NCBI GenBank assembly: GCA_009746045.1
Contig: RPFO01000016.1
Span: forward strand, 1,555,920 to 1,578,419
Reading direction: 5' to 3'
Source: Mesostigma viride
Taxonomy: Eukaryota > Streptophyta > Mesostigmatophyceae > Mesostigmatales > Mesostigmataceae
Length of the DNA: 22,500 nucleotides
Positions 1 to 9,100 of this stretch are shown in pieces. How positions within the stretch are numbered: the stretch's first letter is position 1; the number at the start of each line of letters is the position of its first letter. A program made the position numbers and the translations under genes. The notes below the pieces were generated by a model. The model was given only the letters and a program-made list of their open reading frames with translations. It did not search any database and had not been told where the DNA came from.

Positions 1-661
<661 letters not shown>

Positions 662-1279
662 CCCACGCCGCACATGGGCAGCAGAGATTCGGAAAGGCCG
701 AGGGCCAGGACACTGAACAGCATGCCATCACTAACAGACAAGAACCAAAGATACTCAGTGGGGACATGTACGGTTGCATCATTGGATACACCCGCGTTGG
801 TACAACAGCGTGGTGATTCCTAGCAAACGATGTTCCGCCAAGTATTCGAGAGCCAGATTGTGTGAGACGACACCAAGGAACTCAGCGGACAAGAGTATCC
901 TTCAGAAGGATTCCCAGTCCTGTATGCCGTGCGGACAACTGGAGTGGTGGGAGTCCTGTAAACCTGGTGTGGTGCTGGTATGGTGGGAGTGGTCATCGTC
1001 AGTGGTAATCGTCATTCGTCCTGTGACCTGTAACAGCCACAGATGCATTTGGCCCGTGAAGCCTGCACGAGAGTAGCTGTGGCCTGCTGTAGCCGTTCGT
1101 ATACGAGCCCTTTATTTGGCCGTCGCGCGGGGATGCCAAAAACACGGACGGCTATCATGGCATACATGGCCACGGGCATTTGCGTGCAAAATCAAGGATG
1201 CATATGCCTTCAGAATAATAAGTGGCGTCGGGAAAAGGTGGTTGCAGTGCACGATTGACCCATTTCCACTTTCCTCACT
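662..1279. other. Spacer upstream of the glycosyltransferase gene; no supported gene
   Basis: Short open frames exist on both strands, but none has recognisable protein content. The 950-1010 stretch is G/T-rich low-complexity sequence built on TGGTG and TGGGAG. An in-frame TGA at 1256-1258 lies just before the first ATG of the next gene, so the 3' part is probably its 5' UTR and promoter. I see no clear TATA box. A further upstream exon cannot be excluded. Confidence 0.55.
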
Positions 1280-1686
1280 ATGCCTGCTCCGCGCGGCAAA
1301 CTGGGCGTGCTTTGCCCCCTGAAGAAAGATTCTGATTATGACAGAGCATTCCATTACTTCACGACTGAACAATTCCAGTCGTGCAAATCTGTCTTTGGTC
1401 TCGATGACGACGATGACCGTGGTCGACACGCTCTCGGGTTGCGGAACGCCTCGGTCGTGTTTCAGCGGCCCAGCGAGGCATTCGAGTTGTGCAAGCTATG
1501 GGCACGAATGGCTTTGAAGGCATTCGAGGATCCTGATGTAGCGGCTGTCGTTTTGCTAGGTGAAGACATTACCGTGGAAGACCTTTTTGTCGAAACAGCA
1601 ATCAGTTTGATTGAACGGTATACATGCGTGGTCATGCGCGAAGCGAGTCATCCCGGGTGGCCGTCCTTTCCGGTTATGGCACGCAG
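1280..1686 (+). CDS. Glycosyltransferase exon 1
   Basis: This exon encodes residues 1-135 plus two bases of Arg136. The open frame runs on only to a stop at 1715-1717, after the conserved-looking SFPVMAR, so a donor is required. GTTGGT at 1687 is a weak consensus, but it joins exon 2 in phase (AG|G) and restores MARRHLARIPEFLP. Confidence 0.75.
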
Positions 1687-3760
1687 GTTGGTCGGGTGTT
1701 TCTTGCCACACTTGTGAAACAATTGGCCGAAATGATTTACCTTCATTCCCTCTCAATTTGTTTTGGATTCCCTTCCTGGCATTTTCCGTCTTTATCCTAG
1801 TCGATGCCTGCCCAATGAATTTATCTGTTGCGCCGTTTCATTGTTTGCCATTCAATAGCATTAGGCCAGCATACCAAAGCCCGTTGACGGAACGGCTGCT
1901 CTTCATGTACGGTGATGCGAGGGCTTAGTTACTACGTGTACGGTGCTGCCAGCCTCGGGTCGTCGTCCAATCCTAATCGCGAGGCCAGCCGGGGTGCTAA
2001 AGGGCGACTCTGCGCGTTTTGGGGGGCAATGTGGCTACTATAATGCATGTGACTGCTGCCATGTTTGCATTTAGAGTATTTTTCTTTTGATTCCCGCCGC
2101 TGAACAACCAAACTGGTGCTGATCATCACGGTTGGCTCACATGGCCAAAGTAATGTGTTATCCCCATCCCCTTACCATAGTAATCATAACCATCTCCAAT
2201 CAATGGAATATGGCATTATTAGGGAACCTTCAGGATAATCATCATAACAATCTCCATGTTTTACTCTCTTCTAACAAAATCCTATCATCATGCTTTGGGC
2301 GGCATGCATCGGTGCAAAATCTCAGGCACCTTGCGCGCATCCCCGAATTCCTCCCAGCCATCTTCGTCAACCAAGACGCCGACCCGTTTTTGTTCGGGCT
2401 ATACCGCCGATTAGGGCAAGCGTACATCACCCCCACGGTCCAAGTCTCCAACCGTCGGGGGGGCGTCGCTGGGGGCCTGAACCCAGTGACCGAGCCGCAT
2501 TACCGTCGCGTGTCGGTGGAATGGAGGACAGACATCCTGCAGAGTTCTCTGATTGCTGGCGGCCAAGAGCTACCTCCAACGGTCGTCACTGTGGACGTGT
2601 GCGTCCCGATGAGCCGACCGCGGGCTGACTTTGTCCGTGAGCTCCTGTTGCTATCGGTGCCACGTGGCATGGATGTTAGAATTATCGTCTGCCTGGACGT
2701 CGACCGGCCACTGCGGGACGACGAGCATGGGAGCTTTCGGGACTTGGAGCGATCTGCAGTCGAGGGCGGTCGATGTCTGCGGGTGCGCATCAATCGACCG
2801 GGTCGCAGGGGGGCAAGCGCGACGCGACAACGCATGCTGGACGAGTGCCACTCCGAGTGGGTGCTCTTCTTGGACGACGATGTCTTTCCCCATCGCAACT
2901 TGCTTTCCGCCTACTATGAGCAGATCCAGGCAAGTGGGCACGAGGCCGACGGTTTCGTCGGCCTGACCAGGCTTCCCAGGGACGGAAGGGTTTGGACGGA
3001 GGCGCTCCATGCGACGACGACATTCTTCTGGCGCATCGCAGAGTACGCAGAGGCCAACCAGACGCGGGCGCCATGGGGCGTGACTGCGAATTTGATGCTG
3101 CGATGGAGCCCCGCGTTGCGATTCGATGAGCGGTTTCCCAAGTCAGGTGGTGGCGAGGACATTGACATTTGCATCCAAGCGGGGAACCTGTTGCCGGCGG
3201 CGAGCGCTGTGGTGGACCATCCGTGGAGACCGAGCATGGCGTCCATGCTCAAGCGGCTGTTTGAATGGGCGTTGGGGGATGGGTTGCTGAACACAAAGTA
3301 CTCGGAGTTTGTGTTTTGGACGTTCCCCGCTGCCCCCGAGTGGGCGCTGCTTTGCCCCTTCTTGCTGTCGCTGGGTTTGGTCATGCGGTCCTATGCGTTA
3401 TTCCTCACCGGCGCGCTGTGGGTGCCATTCACGGTGCTCTGTGATATGGGCAGTATGCCATTGTGCTTCCTCGTGGTGCTCCCGCTCCTGTCACCGGAAG
3501 GGATTCCACAAGAGTTCCATGGGCCAATCACGTTATGGAAGCTAGGGGTGGCCATGGCGTCTGGCATCACGCACAATGCCAGCGAGTTTGGGCACCTGTG
3601 CGGCCACCTGCGGCGCGGACACCTGTCCAACCTGTGCCACCGGTTCGACTTTTTTCTTGGGCAGCTCTCAAGTAGCAGGTATCACGAGAGGGTCCTGGAT
3701 GCCGTGTATAGTTTTGTTATGATAGCCATGATACTTCTGATCTCAGCACTACTCTTTTGA
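1280..3760 (+). CDS. Membrane-anchored GT-A / family-2-like glycosyltransferase, two exons, 613 residues
   Basis: The CDS is join(1280-1686, 2326-3760), 1842 nt. The product is probably a sugar transferase; donor and acceptor are not identifiable. Residues 1-135 form a GT-A-like domain with an acidic run D42-D46 and a Gly-Glu-Asp at 94-96 where a DXD is expected, so this half may be catalytically degenerate. A conserved-looking linker follows: SFPVMARR (129-136), spanning the intron, then NQDADPF (151-157). Residues about 205-470 look like a GT2 domain with VLFLDDDVFP (DDD at 319-321) and GGGED (E413 D414), the expected metal/nucleotide-sugar and base motifs. Hydrophobic helices lie at about 474-525, and a last one ends at residue 613. 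The start was chosen because TGA precedes it in frame at 1256-1258. The family assignment comes from motifs only; a missing upstream exon is possible. Confidence 0.8.
1687..2325 (+). other. Intron of the glycosyltransferase gene (639 bp, phase 2)
   Basis: It begins GTTGGT and ends CTCAG. The frame of exon 2 is open far into this intron, back to about 2132, which would mislead an ORF-based start call. The residues encoded there have no domain character, whereas splicing to exon 1 restores a continuous motif. Nothing else is seen in it. Confidence 0.75.
2326..3760 (+). CDS. Glycosyltransferase exon 2 (catalytic domain and membrane helices)
   Basis: This exon encodes residue 136 (split codon) to 613 and the TGA stop. 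It contains NQDADPF, the DDD and GGGED motifs, and the HPWRPSM segment, followed by the membrane-helix cluster. Codon use is strongly G/C at third positions, like the protease exons. The last residues are a hydrophobic helix that ends at the stop, so there is almost no tail on the far side. Confidence 0.88.
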
Positions 3761-3811
3761 GTATTGCGTGGATACTTTCATTTGCGCTATGCGCAGGAGA
3801 CATGTCACCAT

Positions 3812-4025
3812 ATGTGTGGATCAAGTGACATAGTCGTTTGGGTATAGTTGTACATCCTCATGTTCTGCCAAAGGCAGCAGCTCCTGAGCCAAATCAGGGA
3901 CCGATCGAGCGTGCTGATATATCTGCATGCCAGTGCGGCTCCTTGCTCCGCCGGCCCCGATTTGGCTCAGGAGCTGCTGCTTTTGTTGTCAACATGTCAT
4001 CTTCGAGTCTCGATCAATCACATGT
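3812..4025. repeat. Fold-back element with perfect 22-bp arms, behind the glycosyltransferase
   Basis: Positions 3874-3895 and 3959-3980 are perfect reverse complements (22 bp, centred on CTCCTGAGCC). One G-T wobble at 3873/3981 extends the pairing to 27 bp (3869-3895 with 3959-3985). The loop is 63 nt (3896-3958). Weaker complementarity continues outside: ATGTG..GATCAAG at 3812-3825 faces CTCGATC..CACATG at 4009-4025. It starts about 50-110 nt past the TGA at 3760, so it may lie in that gene's 3' UTR. It could be a small MITE or a small-RNA precursor. No target-site duplication was identified. Confidence 0.75.
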
Positions 4026-4110
4026 GGGGGACCTATATGCTAGGCCTAAGTAGCTCTTAGTGATATAGTATAAAGAAAGATGTAGGCTCGATCCAGGTCG
4101 CGGATGGCAA

Positions 4111-4209
4111 CACGCCCCCTCCAGTGGTGAGGAAGGCGTGCGCATGTCAGTACCCTAATACATGGCCGCGTGGTGCAAACCGGGGCCCTGCCCCATATAA
4201 TCTATCTAC
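4111..4209 (-). mobile_element. Second, diverged copy of a retrotransposon 3' end
   Basis: Three landmarks of the 4445-4565 relic recur here in the same order. A stem-loop lies at 4111-4140 (CACGCC paired with GGCGTG, plus an inner CCTC/GAGG). A CATGG...GTGCAAAC block lies at 4161-4180, facing 4519-4540. TCTATCTAC at 4201-4209 matches 4557-4565. The offsets are 356, 358-360 and 356 bp, so this looks like one duplicated segment and not chance. No (ATTA)n tail remains, and no coding part is visible to the right. Confidence 0.5.
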
Positions 4210-4444
4210 TAGACTACGGGCAATTTGCGCTCTTTGAGTAGAATCTAGCTTCTAATTTCATCATTCAGAGGGCATGTGCTCGACCCCAACGGCCCGTCGG
4301 GGGCGCCACGTGTAAGGAAATGTAGGTACTCGCGCCGGCATGCATTGATGCATGATAGGGGTACGTGAGTACGTAGTATCAGTATATGCCAGATCTGATT
4401 GTCAATAAACACAAGCGTATCATTCATTAAGTATAGTAAAAGGC
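4210..4444. other. Spacer between the two retrotransposon relics
   Basis: No gene is seen. There is a small palindrome at 4339-4354 (CATGCA/TGCATG with a TTGA loop), followed by a short repeat of GTACGTGA/GTACGTAG. The minus-strand open frame across 4245-4427 has no recognisable content. Confidence 0.5.
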
Positions 4445-4466
4445 ATTAATTAATTAATTAATTAAT
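4445..4466. repeat. (ATTA)n tail
   Basis: A 22-base run of alternating ATTA units directly abuts the stem-loop at 4467-4497. In the minus orientation this is where the 3' tail of the retrotransposon relic should be. Confidence 0.9.
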
Positions 4467-4497
4467 CTCGTGCTCCCTACGTTGGGGAGTCACGGAG
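4467..4497 (-). other. 3' stem-loop of the retrotransposon relic
   Basis: CTCGTG-CTCCC pairs with GGGAG-T-CACG(G)AG around the loop TACGTTG, with two small bulges. It sits between the coding remnant's UTR and the (ATTA)n tail. In related elements such a hairpin can be the template site recognised by the reverse transcriptase; that role is inference here. Confidence 0.55.
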
Positions 4498-4557
4498 CAT
4501 TAACCCCGATGGATGGATCATGGGCCGGGTGGGTGCAAACAGTCCTACCAGTCTAAT

Positions 4558-4899
4558 CTATCTACAACAGCTACTGATCTGCAACACTAGTCTATCTACA
4601 AAATCTATCAACATCAACTCTACCCTAGGGGACCTGTCTGGCGTGCTTCCTGTAGGATGCGGTTTGCGGCACATGCGGGCACTTCCCCACGGGGGGGGCT
4701 CGTTCAGTTGTCCGGCCTCTATGACCTGGGCCCACTTGGCCTTGTCCATCATCTTTTTCCAAATCACGGAGAGGCCTAGCCCCCCCATGTCCTCTACTAG
4801 CTGTTCTTTGAAGGTGCGGGCCTTGCGGCGTCTAGCATCACCGTGCCGTGACGGGGCCCGGCCCACCGGCACGTAAGGAGGTGCCGCCGGGCCAGCCGG
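4558..4899 (-). pseudogene. Reverse-transcriptase ORF, C-terminal remnant
   Basis: The minus-strand frame encodes RTFKEQLVEDMGGLGLSVIW followed by KKMMDKAKWAQVIEAG. This matches the pattern at the C-terminal end of many LINE-type endonuclease/reverse transcriptase proteins, where a basic TW/TF-K-x-Q stretch is followed by DL-x-x-LGL, W, and a final DR-x-x-W block. The polymerase and endonuclease domains are absent. An in-frame stop at 4902-4900 bounds it upstream, and no credible ATG is present. I infer a dead 5'-truncated insertion. The assignment is by pattern memory only. Confidence 0.45.
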
Positions 4900-5684
4900 C
4901 TAGTGCCAAGCTGGGCGCCGCGGGCCCGGCCCGGGGGGGCCGGGGCCGGCCACTTAGTGACTGAGGCCGGTGTCTCACTAAGTGCCTACTAGCTGCAGCC
5001 GCCGCTGCTTAAAATGGTCGGTCGGTGGTGGTGATATATGGCATGCCGACTAGGTACAGTGAGGTCCTCATTGCGGACCGACATGAGCAGCATATCCGGC
5101 TGACTCTGAAAATGGATCGCAGCGGCATGTTCACTGTTGGTGACTCAGCGCCGTCCAGCTTTCAGTTCAGTTCGGCCGGGCGCGGGGCCGCCAGGTCGTG
5201 AGTCGGTAAAAGGCATGCATGCTAATTGGGTAGTCAACATGAGGTGCACAGCATGTGCCAATCTAGCTGCATGCCACCGACTTTGCATGATCGAATGCAT
5301 GATTATATCAAACTAAATGTTAGCAGATTCCTAGTCATGTGTGTATAGCAATTAGCAGATTCTTTCGTGGGTAACGCAGACGCCTGAATTAATGCGGAAA
5401 CAACTAGGTAGACGATAGCGGCGCGGCGCGCCGGGACCGGGGATGCCAGATGCAATACATTAGCAATACGTATCCCGTTGGCGCAGGGTTGGCGCAGGGT
5501 TGGCACTAGTGGCATGCATTTTACTGATCACAGATCACAACATCAAAGTGCGGTGTGCACGTGTCACGCCGGGTGACACTCTCGTGAGCCTCGTCCATAT
5601 GCGCTGTTGGTGGCCTGCAGATCAGTTTCCATTTTTTCAGTGCCAAGTTTAAAGAGCACCTTCGAGTGCGCAATGTCGATGTGA
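4900..5684. other. Spacer upstream of the protease gene; no supported gene
   Basis: It begins with a very GC-rich patch (about 4850-4950, runs of GGGCCCGG type). A 10-bp inverted repeat follows, CACTTAGTGA at 4951-4960 facing TCACTAAGTG at 4975-4984. Around 5210-5310 and 5510-5520 the TGCATG/GCATGC motif recurs several times. An 11-bp unit (GTTGGCGCAGG) repeats 2.5 times at 5477-5504. Open frames here are short and unrecognisable. Confidence 0.5.
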
Positions 5685-5690
5685 TATAAA
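5685..5690 (+). promoter_or_regulatory. Candidate TATA box of the protease gene
   Basis: TATAAA lies 71-76 bases before the ATG at 5761, followed by a T-rich stretch. A start site about 30 bases downstream would give a leader of roughly 40-50 bases that includes the upstream ATG at 5747. Only position and motif support this. Confidence 0.3.
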
Positions 5691-5746
5691 TTTTCGGTTT
5701 GCGGATTGAGACTGAGCTGCGGGAACAGGTCATAACAGGCACTGGT

Positions 5747-5821
5747 ATGCTTTTATATCCATGGTGCCAGCCGCAGCTGCAACCGTTTCGACAACTCGAG
5801 TGCTACGCGACGACAGTATGA
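5747..5821 (+). other. Overlapping upstream ORF (24 codons) with stop/start overlap
   Basis: An ATG at 5747, 14 bases before the main ATG and in another frame, opens a 24-codon frame. It ends in TGA at 5819-5821. That TGA overlaps the in-frame ATG of the protease's Met20 (5818-5820) as ATGA. If the leader includes 5747, ribosomes could terminate there and restart at Met20, giving a protein with a shorter presequence. Use of this frame is not shown. Confidence 0.3.
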
Positions 5822-6133
5822 GCTGGTCTGCTGGATGCCAGATTCGCACAGCTGCTCGGGCTGTTCATGCACTCCGAAGGGTGTCTTCGTCGCTAACGTC
5901 AACTAGTGTGGCTGCTGGAAATGTGGGCGTGCGGTGCCGTCAAGGTTTTGCTTCAGGGGCATCGCTGCCAAGACGCAGTGCTTTGAGTAGCTACAGGAGC
6001 AATTTTTTCGGATGTGCTAGCCTTAACACGCAGGGGCGTTTTAGATCAGATGCTTTATCAGGGGTTAGTTTACAACTGCGCAAGCCAAAAATTTTCCAGA
6101 GGGCTCGGTTTTCAACTTCTGCGAGCCAGCAGG
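5761..6133 (+). CDS. CGEP: CGEP exon 1 (transit peptide)
   Basis: This exon encodes residues 1-124 plus one base of Gly125. It is rich in Ser, Arg and Ala and poor in acidic residues, as in a chloroplast presequence. A second in-frame ATG (Met20, 5818) precedes a better presequence start (MSWSAGCQIRTAARAVHALR). The donor is GTAAGC at 6134. The frame stays open to 6241, but the encoded residues there do not resemble the family. Confidence 0.75.
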
Positions 6134-9100
6134 GTAAGCCGCCATTGCTAGATGATGCTGTTTCGCACGCTGCATTACCACGCACCAGTCCGCAAAATGT
6201 GACAATTTTCTTTAGGAATGGCAATTTTCTTTTGGAAGATTAGAAACTTCCTTTCTTCAACCGCATGGATCCAGCAGTCCAGCCAGAGTAAGAAACTTGA
6301 ATCGGTAATGCATGCACAAATTTTTACAAAACTCTCATGGCATTAGAAGCCCTTCCTGTACGCTTGTGAAGCCATCAAACTTATTTTCATCGTTTATCGT
6401 TTTTCCTGTAGGTGGTTTGGAAGCTTTTGGAGAGGACAGAAAAAGTTGTATGGCCTGCCGACCTTCATCCACTTGTCCCGCCCATATTTTCGTCAGTAGA
6501 AGTCTTCTCACGGTTAAACACCAGAATGACTGCTGCTTTTCTTCCCACATAATGACTGCTACTTTAAAACTGTACTAGATCAATGAGGTAACAAAAATTT
6601 CATTGAAGATTATGTTCGAGTTTCCAGGGCAAGAAAGTTGCGAGTGCTACTTACCTTTTCGAAAATGTTGTAGTTTGTTTTCAGAAAGCTGGATGATTTT
6701 CTCCACAGAAGAACTTGTAAAATTCCATGTCGAGCATATGCGTTGACGATTGCCCAGGTTCCAATGAAAGGCATGTGTGAGGAACATAGCTTGAATATGC
6801 CTGCATGGCATTTTGGGCCAGAATCATTGGCGCAACACCCACACATAAGTCTGTACTTGCCTGTCTGATCCTGTTGAACCGGCGAAAGGCAGTCGTTCTT
6901 TTGAAACTCTAATTCTCTTTGGAAAACACACAGTTTCATGATGATTTTTATGGAACCTGCTGCTGTCTTATTTCTGCAAGTCTATGCCTAAATACTGTGA
7001 ACCTCTGCACGCTGCTCGGCACAGGTTCAGGTACAGGGTATCAAGAGCCACCGGATGCTATCCGATCCATCGTGGACGCGCCGCCATCACCCTCCATCAC
7101 CATCTCCCCCAACCGCGACCTGCTGTTGTATATGCAGCGGCGGCCACTTATTGGGGTGGAGGAGCTGGCTACGCCGGATACGCGGCTGGCAGGTCTCCGC
7201 ATCGACACCCTGATGAACACGCGCAGCCGCATGTGAGTCCGAAGGATCCGTGCCCCTGCTCCCTATAAGCTGAATCTTTGGCTTGAAGACAGCTAGTCAT
7301 TGTGCACAGATGGCTATATGGATATGCATGTCACCCCCATTTGAACATGCATCTGATTCAATCTTGGGAGCATCTATGCTGGCAGCACCATGAGAAGGCG
7401 CCATTGTCTCAGCACTTGAAGGAATCTACAGAACGGTGAAATAGTGCTTCCTGGCACTCTTGAAAATTTCAATGGGACACCGTTTCTCACTGCTAGTTGT
7501 TCAATGTCAGTGGTTGACTGTCTGTGTCAGCTTGCGAGGGTGGCTCGTGCGCTCTCTAAAGCATCCGACAGGAATGTTTCCCATGTCTCACGGTCACGTT
7601 GCCATGCCTCATGGTTGTGCGTTGCCAGGTCGTTCTACATGGGCATGACCATCGCCACGCTGGGGGACGAGGGTATGCCGGGACCCGAGATGCCATTCAA
7701 GGGGATTCCTGCGGGCGCCAAGCTGAACTTTATGAGCTGGTACGCTGAGGAAAAGAGTTCTCAGAGGTTTTGTCTGGCCAACTCATGTGGGCACCTCTGT
7801 CTTGAAACCGAGCCACAGGCATCGACCCACTTATCATAAGACCCAGGTGATCCCTCTGATTAGGATGGGCCGGTTTACTCCTGTGCATCACCGTAGATGA
7901 AAGGTGGCTTGCCAGTTTAGCTGCAAGTTGCAGCGCGCTGGATCTCTTCTCGATTGATTATGAGCCTCCTCATACTCCCCTTTTTCCAACGTATGCCTAA
8001 TGTTCTCGTTTCTGGCAGGTCACGCGATGGCAAACGGATTGCGTTCACGATTCGGCACGACCCCGTGGAGGTGGAGGAAGGGCCAGGTGGCAAAGAGGTG
8101 GTGGAGGTAGGCAGTTTGACGAATGTTTTGATATTTTATGGGCGCCTGTCTTGGAAGCCATGGCAAGGTGTAGTAATATACTGATATCGCTGCATTAACT
8201 TGGATTGCTTGCTTGTGGTGGCCATCCTAATTGCAGGAGTCATGTCTTACATTGCTGGGGGCAGGGGGGGGGGGTAATATTTTTCCATGTCTGCTGGCCT
8301 TTAGTGGACCCGTCCACCCTTACACCAACTGGGACTTTTGCTGCATCCGTTGATTCATCAAACTCATGAACAGGGTGCCGATTCCGGGAAACTAGGCCTC
8401 GCACTCTGGGTGGCGGATGCATACACCAGGGAGGCCAAGGAGCTTTTTGCACCGCCCAAGATGGCGCTAAACACGATTTTTGAGGAGTAAGTTGCCTCTC
8501 CCTGCTCATCTTTACGTCATGTACATGTTTCCCTTCTTCAGATATCAAACTTGCTAAAACCTTTCCTGACAAAGGCTGAACATATACCGAGAAGACAGGG
8601 TCCTCCACCCCGAATGTCGAGGAATATCCCGTAAACAAGAATTTTACAACATTGTGCTGGCTCCCTCCTTGTTCGGCATCAGGGGTTGCTGTTGACTTCA
8701 TAGTTTGTACCCTGATGGCTGGGGCTTTGTACCCCGTTCTTTTATGTGCATGTTCATATTAAATTTTAATGCATCGTTATTTGCTGGCTATGTTATTTCG
8801 TCATCGTATGTGTTTTCCTCCATGCAGCTACCACTGGGTGGATGACCGGACGATCGTGGCAACAGTGGTCCCACCACAGCGAGGCAGGCCACCAAAGAGG
8901 CCGTTGCGACCCTATGGCCCCAAGATCGAGGTGAACTTGCCTCTATGCGTGGGATACATTCACCTGTTTACGCCAGGAGGTTGAGGATCTTGTGCAGGGT
9001 AACTGCCCATTTACGGTTGTCTGTCTTGCATGTCATGTTTGTTTGATCTGACTTGCTCTCCACTGGAATTATCTTGTTAATGACTTCGTTCTGTGGATTT

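Larger units (their letters stand above)
4445..4899 (-). mobile_element. 5'-truncated non-LTR retrotransposon relic (3' end)
   Basis: Read on the minus strand, the order is a coding end (4899-4558), a short 3' UTR, a stem-loop at 4497-4467 and an (ATTA)n tail of about 5.5 units at 4466-4445. This is the usual order for the 3' end of LINE-type elements that end in short tandem repeats: reverse transcriptase C terminus, UTR hairpin, simple tail. The 5' part is missing: the frame is closed by a TAG at 4902-4900, followed by very GC-rich sequence without coding signs. Clade is not determined. Confidence 0.5.

Noticed and set aside
774-1429. Several 60-105-codon frames on both strands upstream of the glycosyltransferase
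   Set aside because: They overlap one another, have no recognisable motif and show no coding bias.
2132-2325. N-terminal part of the long open frame as the start of the glycosyltransferase
   Set aside because: The residues lack domain character and the stated first codon is TTG. Splicing from 1686 to 2326 restores a continuous motif with matching phase.
4245-4427. Third copy of the retrotransposon 3' end (a CGACCCC...TCGGGGGCG hairpin near 4280)
   Set aside because: A GC-rich hairpin is present, but the GTGCAAAC and TCTATCTAC landmarks are missing at the expected distances.
5521-5742. 73-codon minus-strand frame upstream of CGEP
   Set aside because: It overlaps the likely promoter and leader of CGEP and has no recognisable content.
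6134-6243. Continuation of CGEP exon 1 to the stop at 6241
   Set aside because: The residues past 6133 do not resemble the family, and GTAAGC at 6134 is a strong donor that joins exon 2 in phase.
6610-6939. 109-codon minus-strand frame inside CGEP intron 1
   Set aside because: It has no domain, lies wholly in an intron and shows no coding bias.
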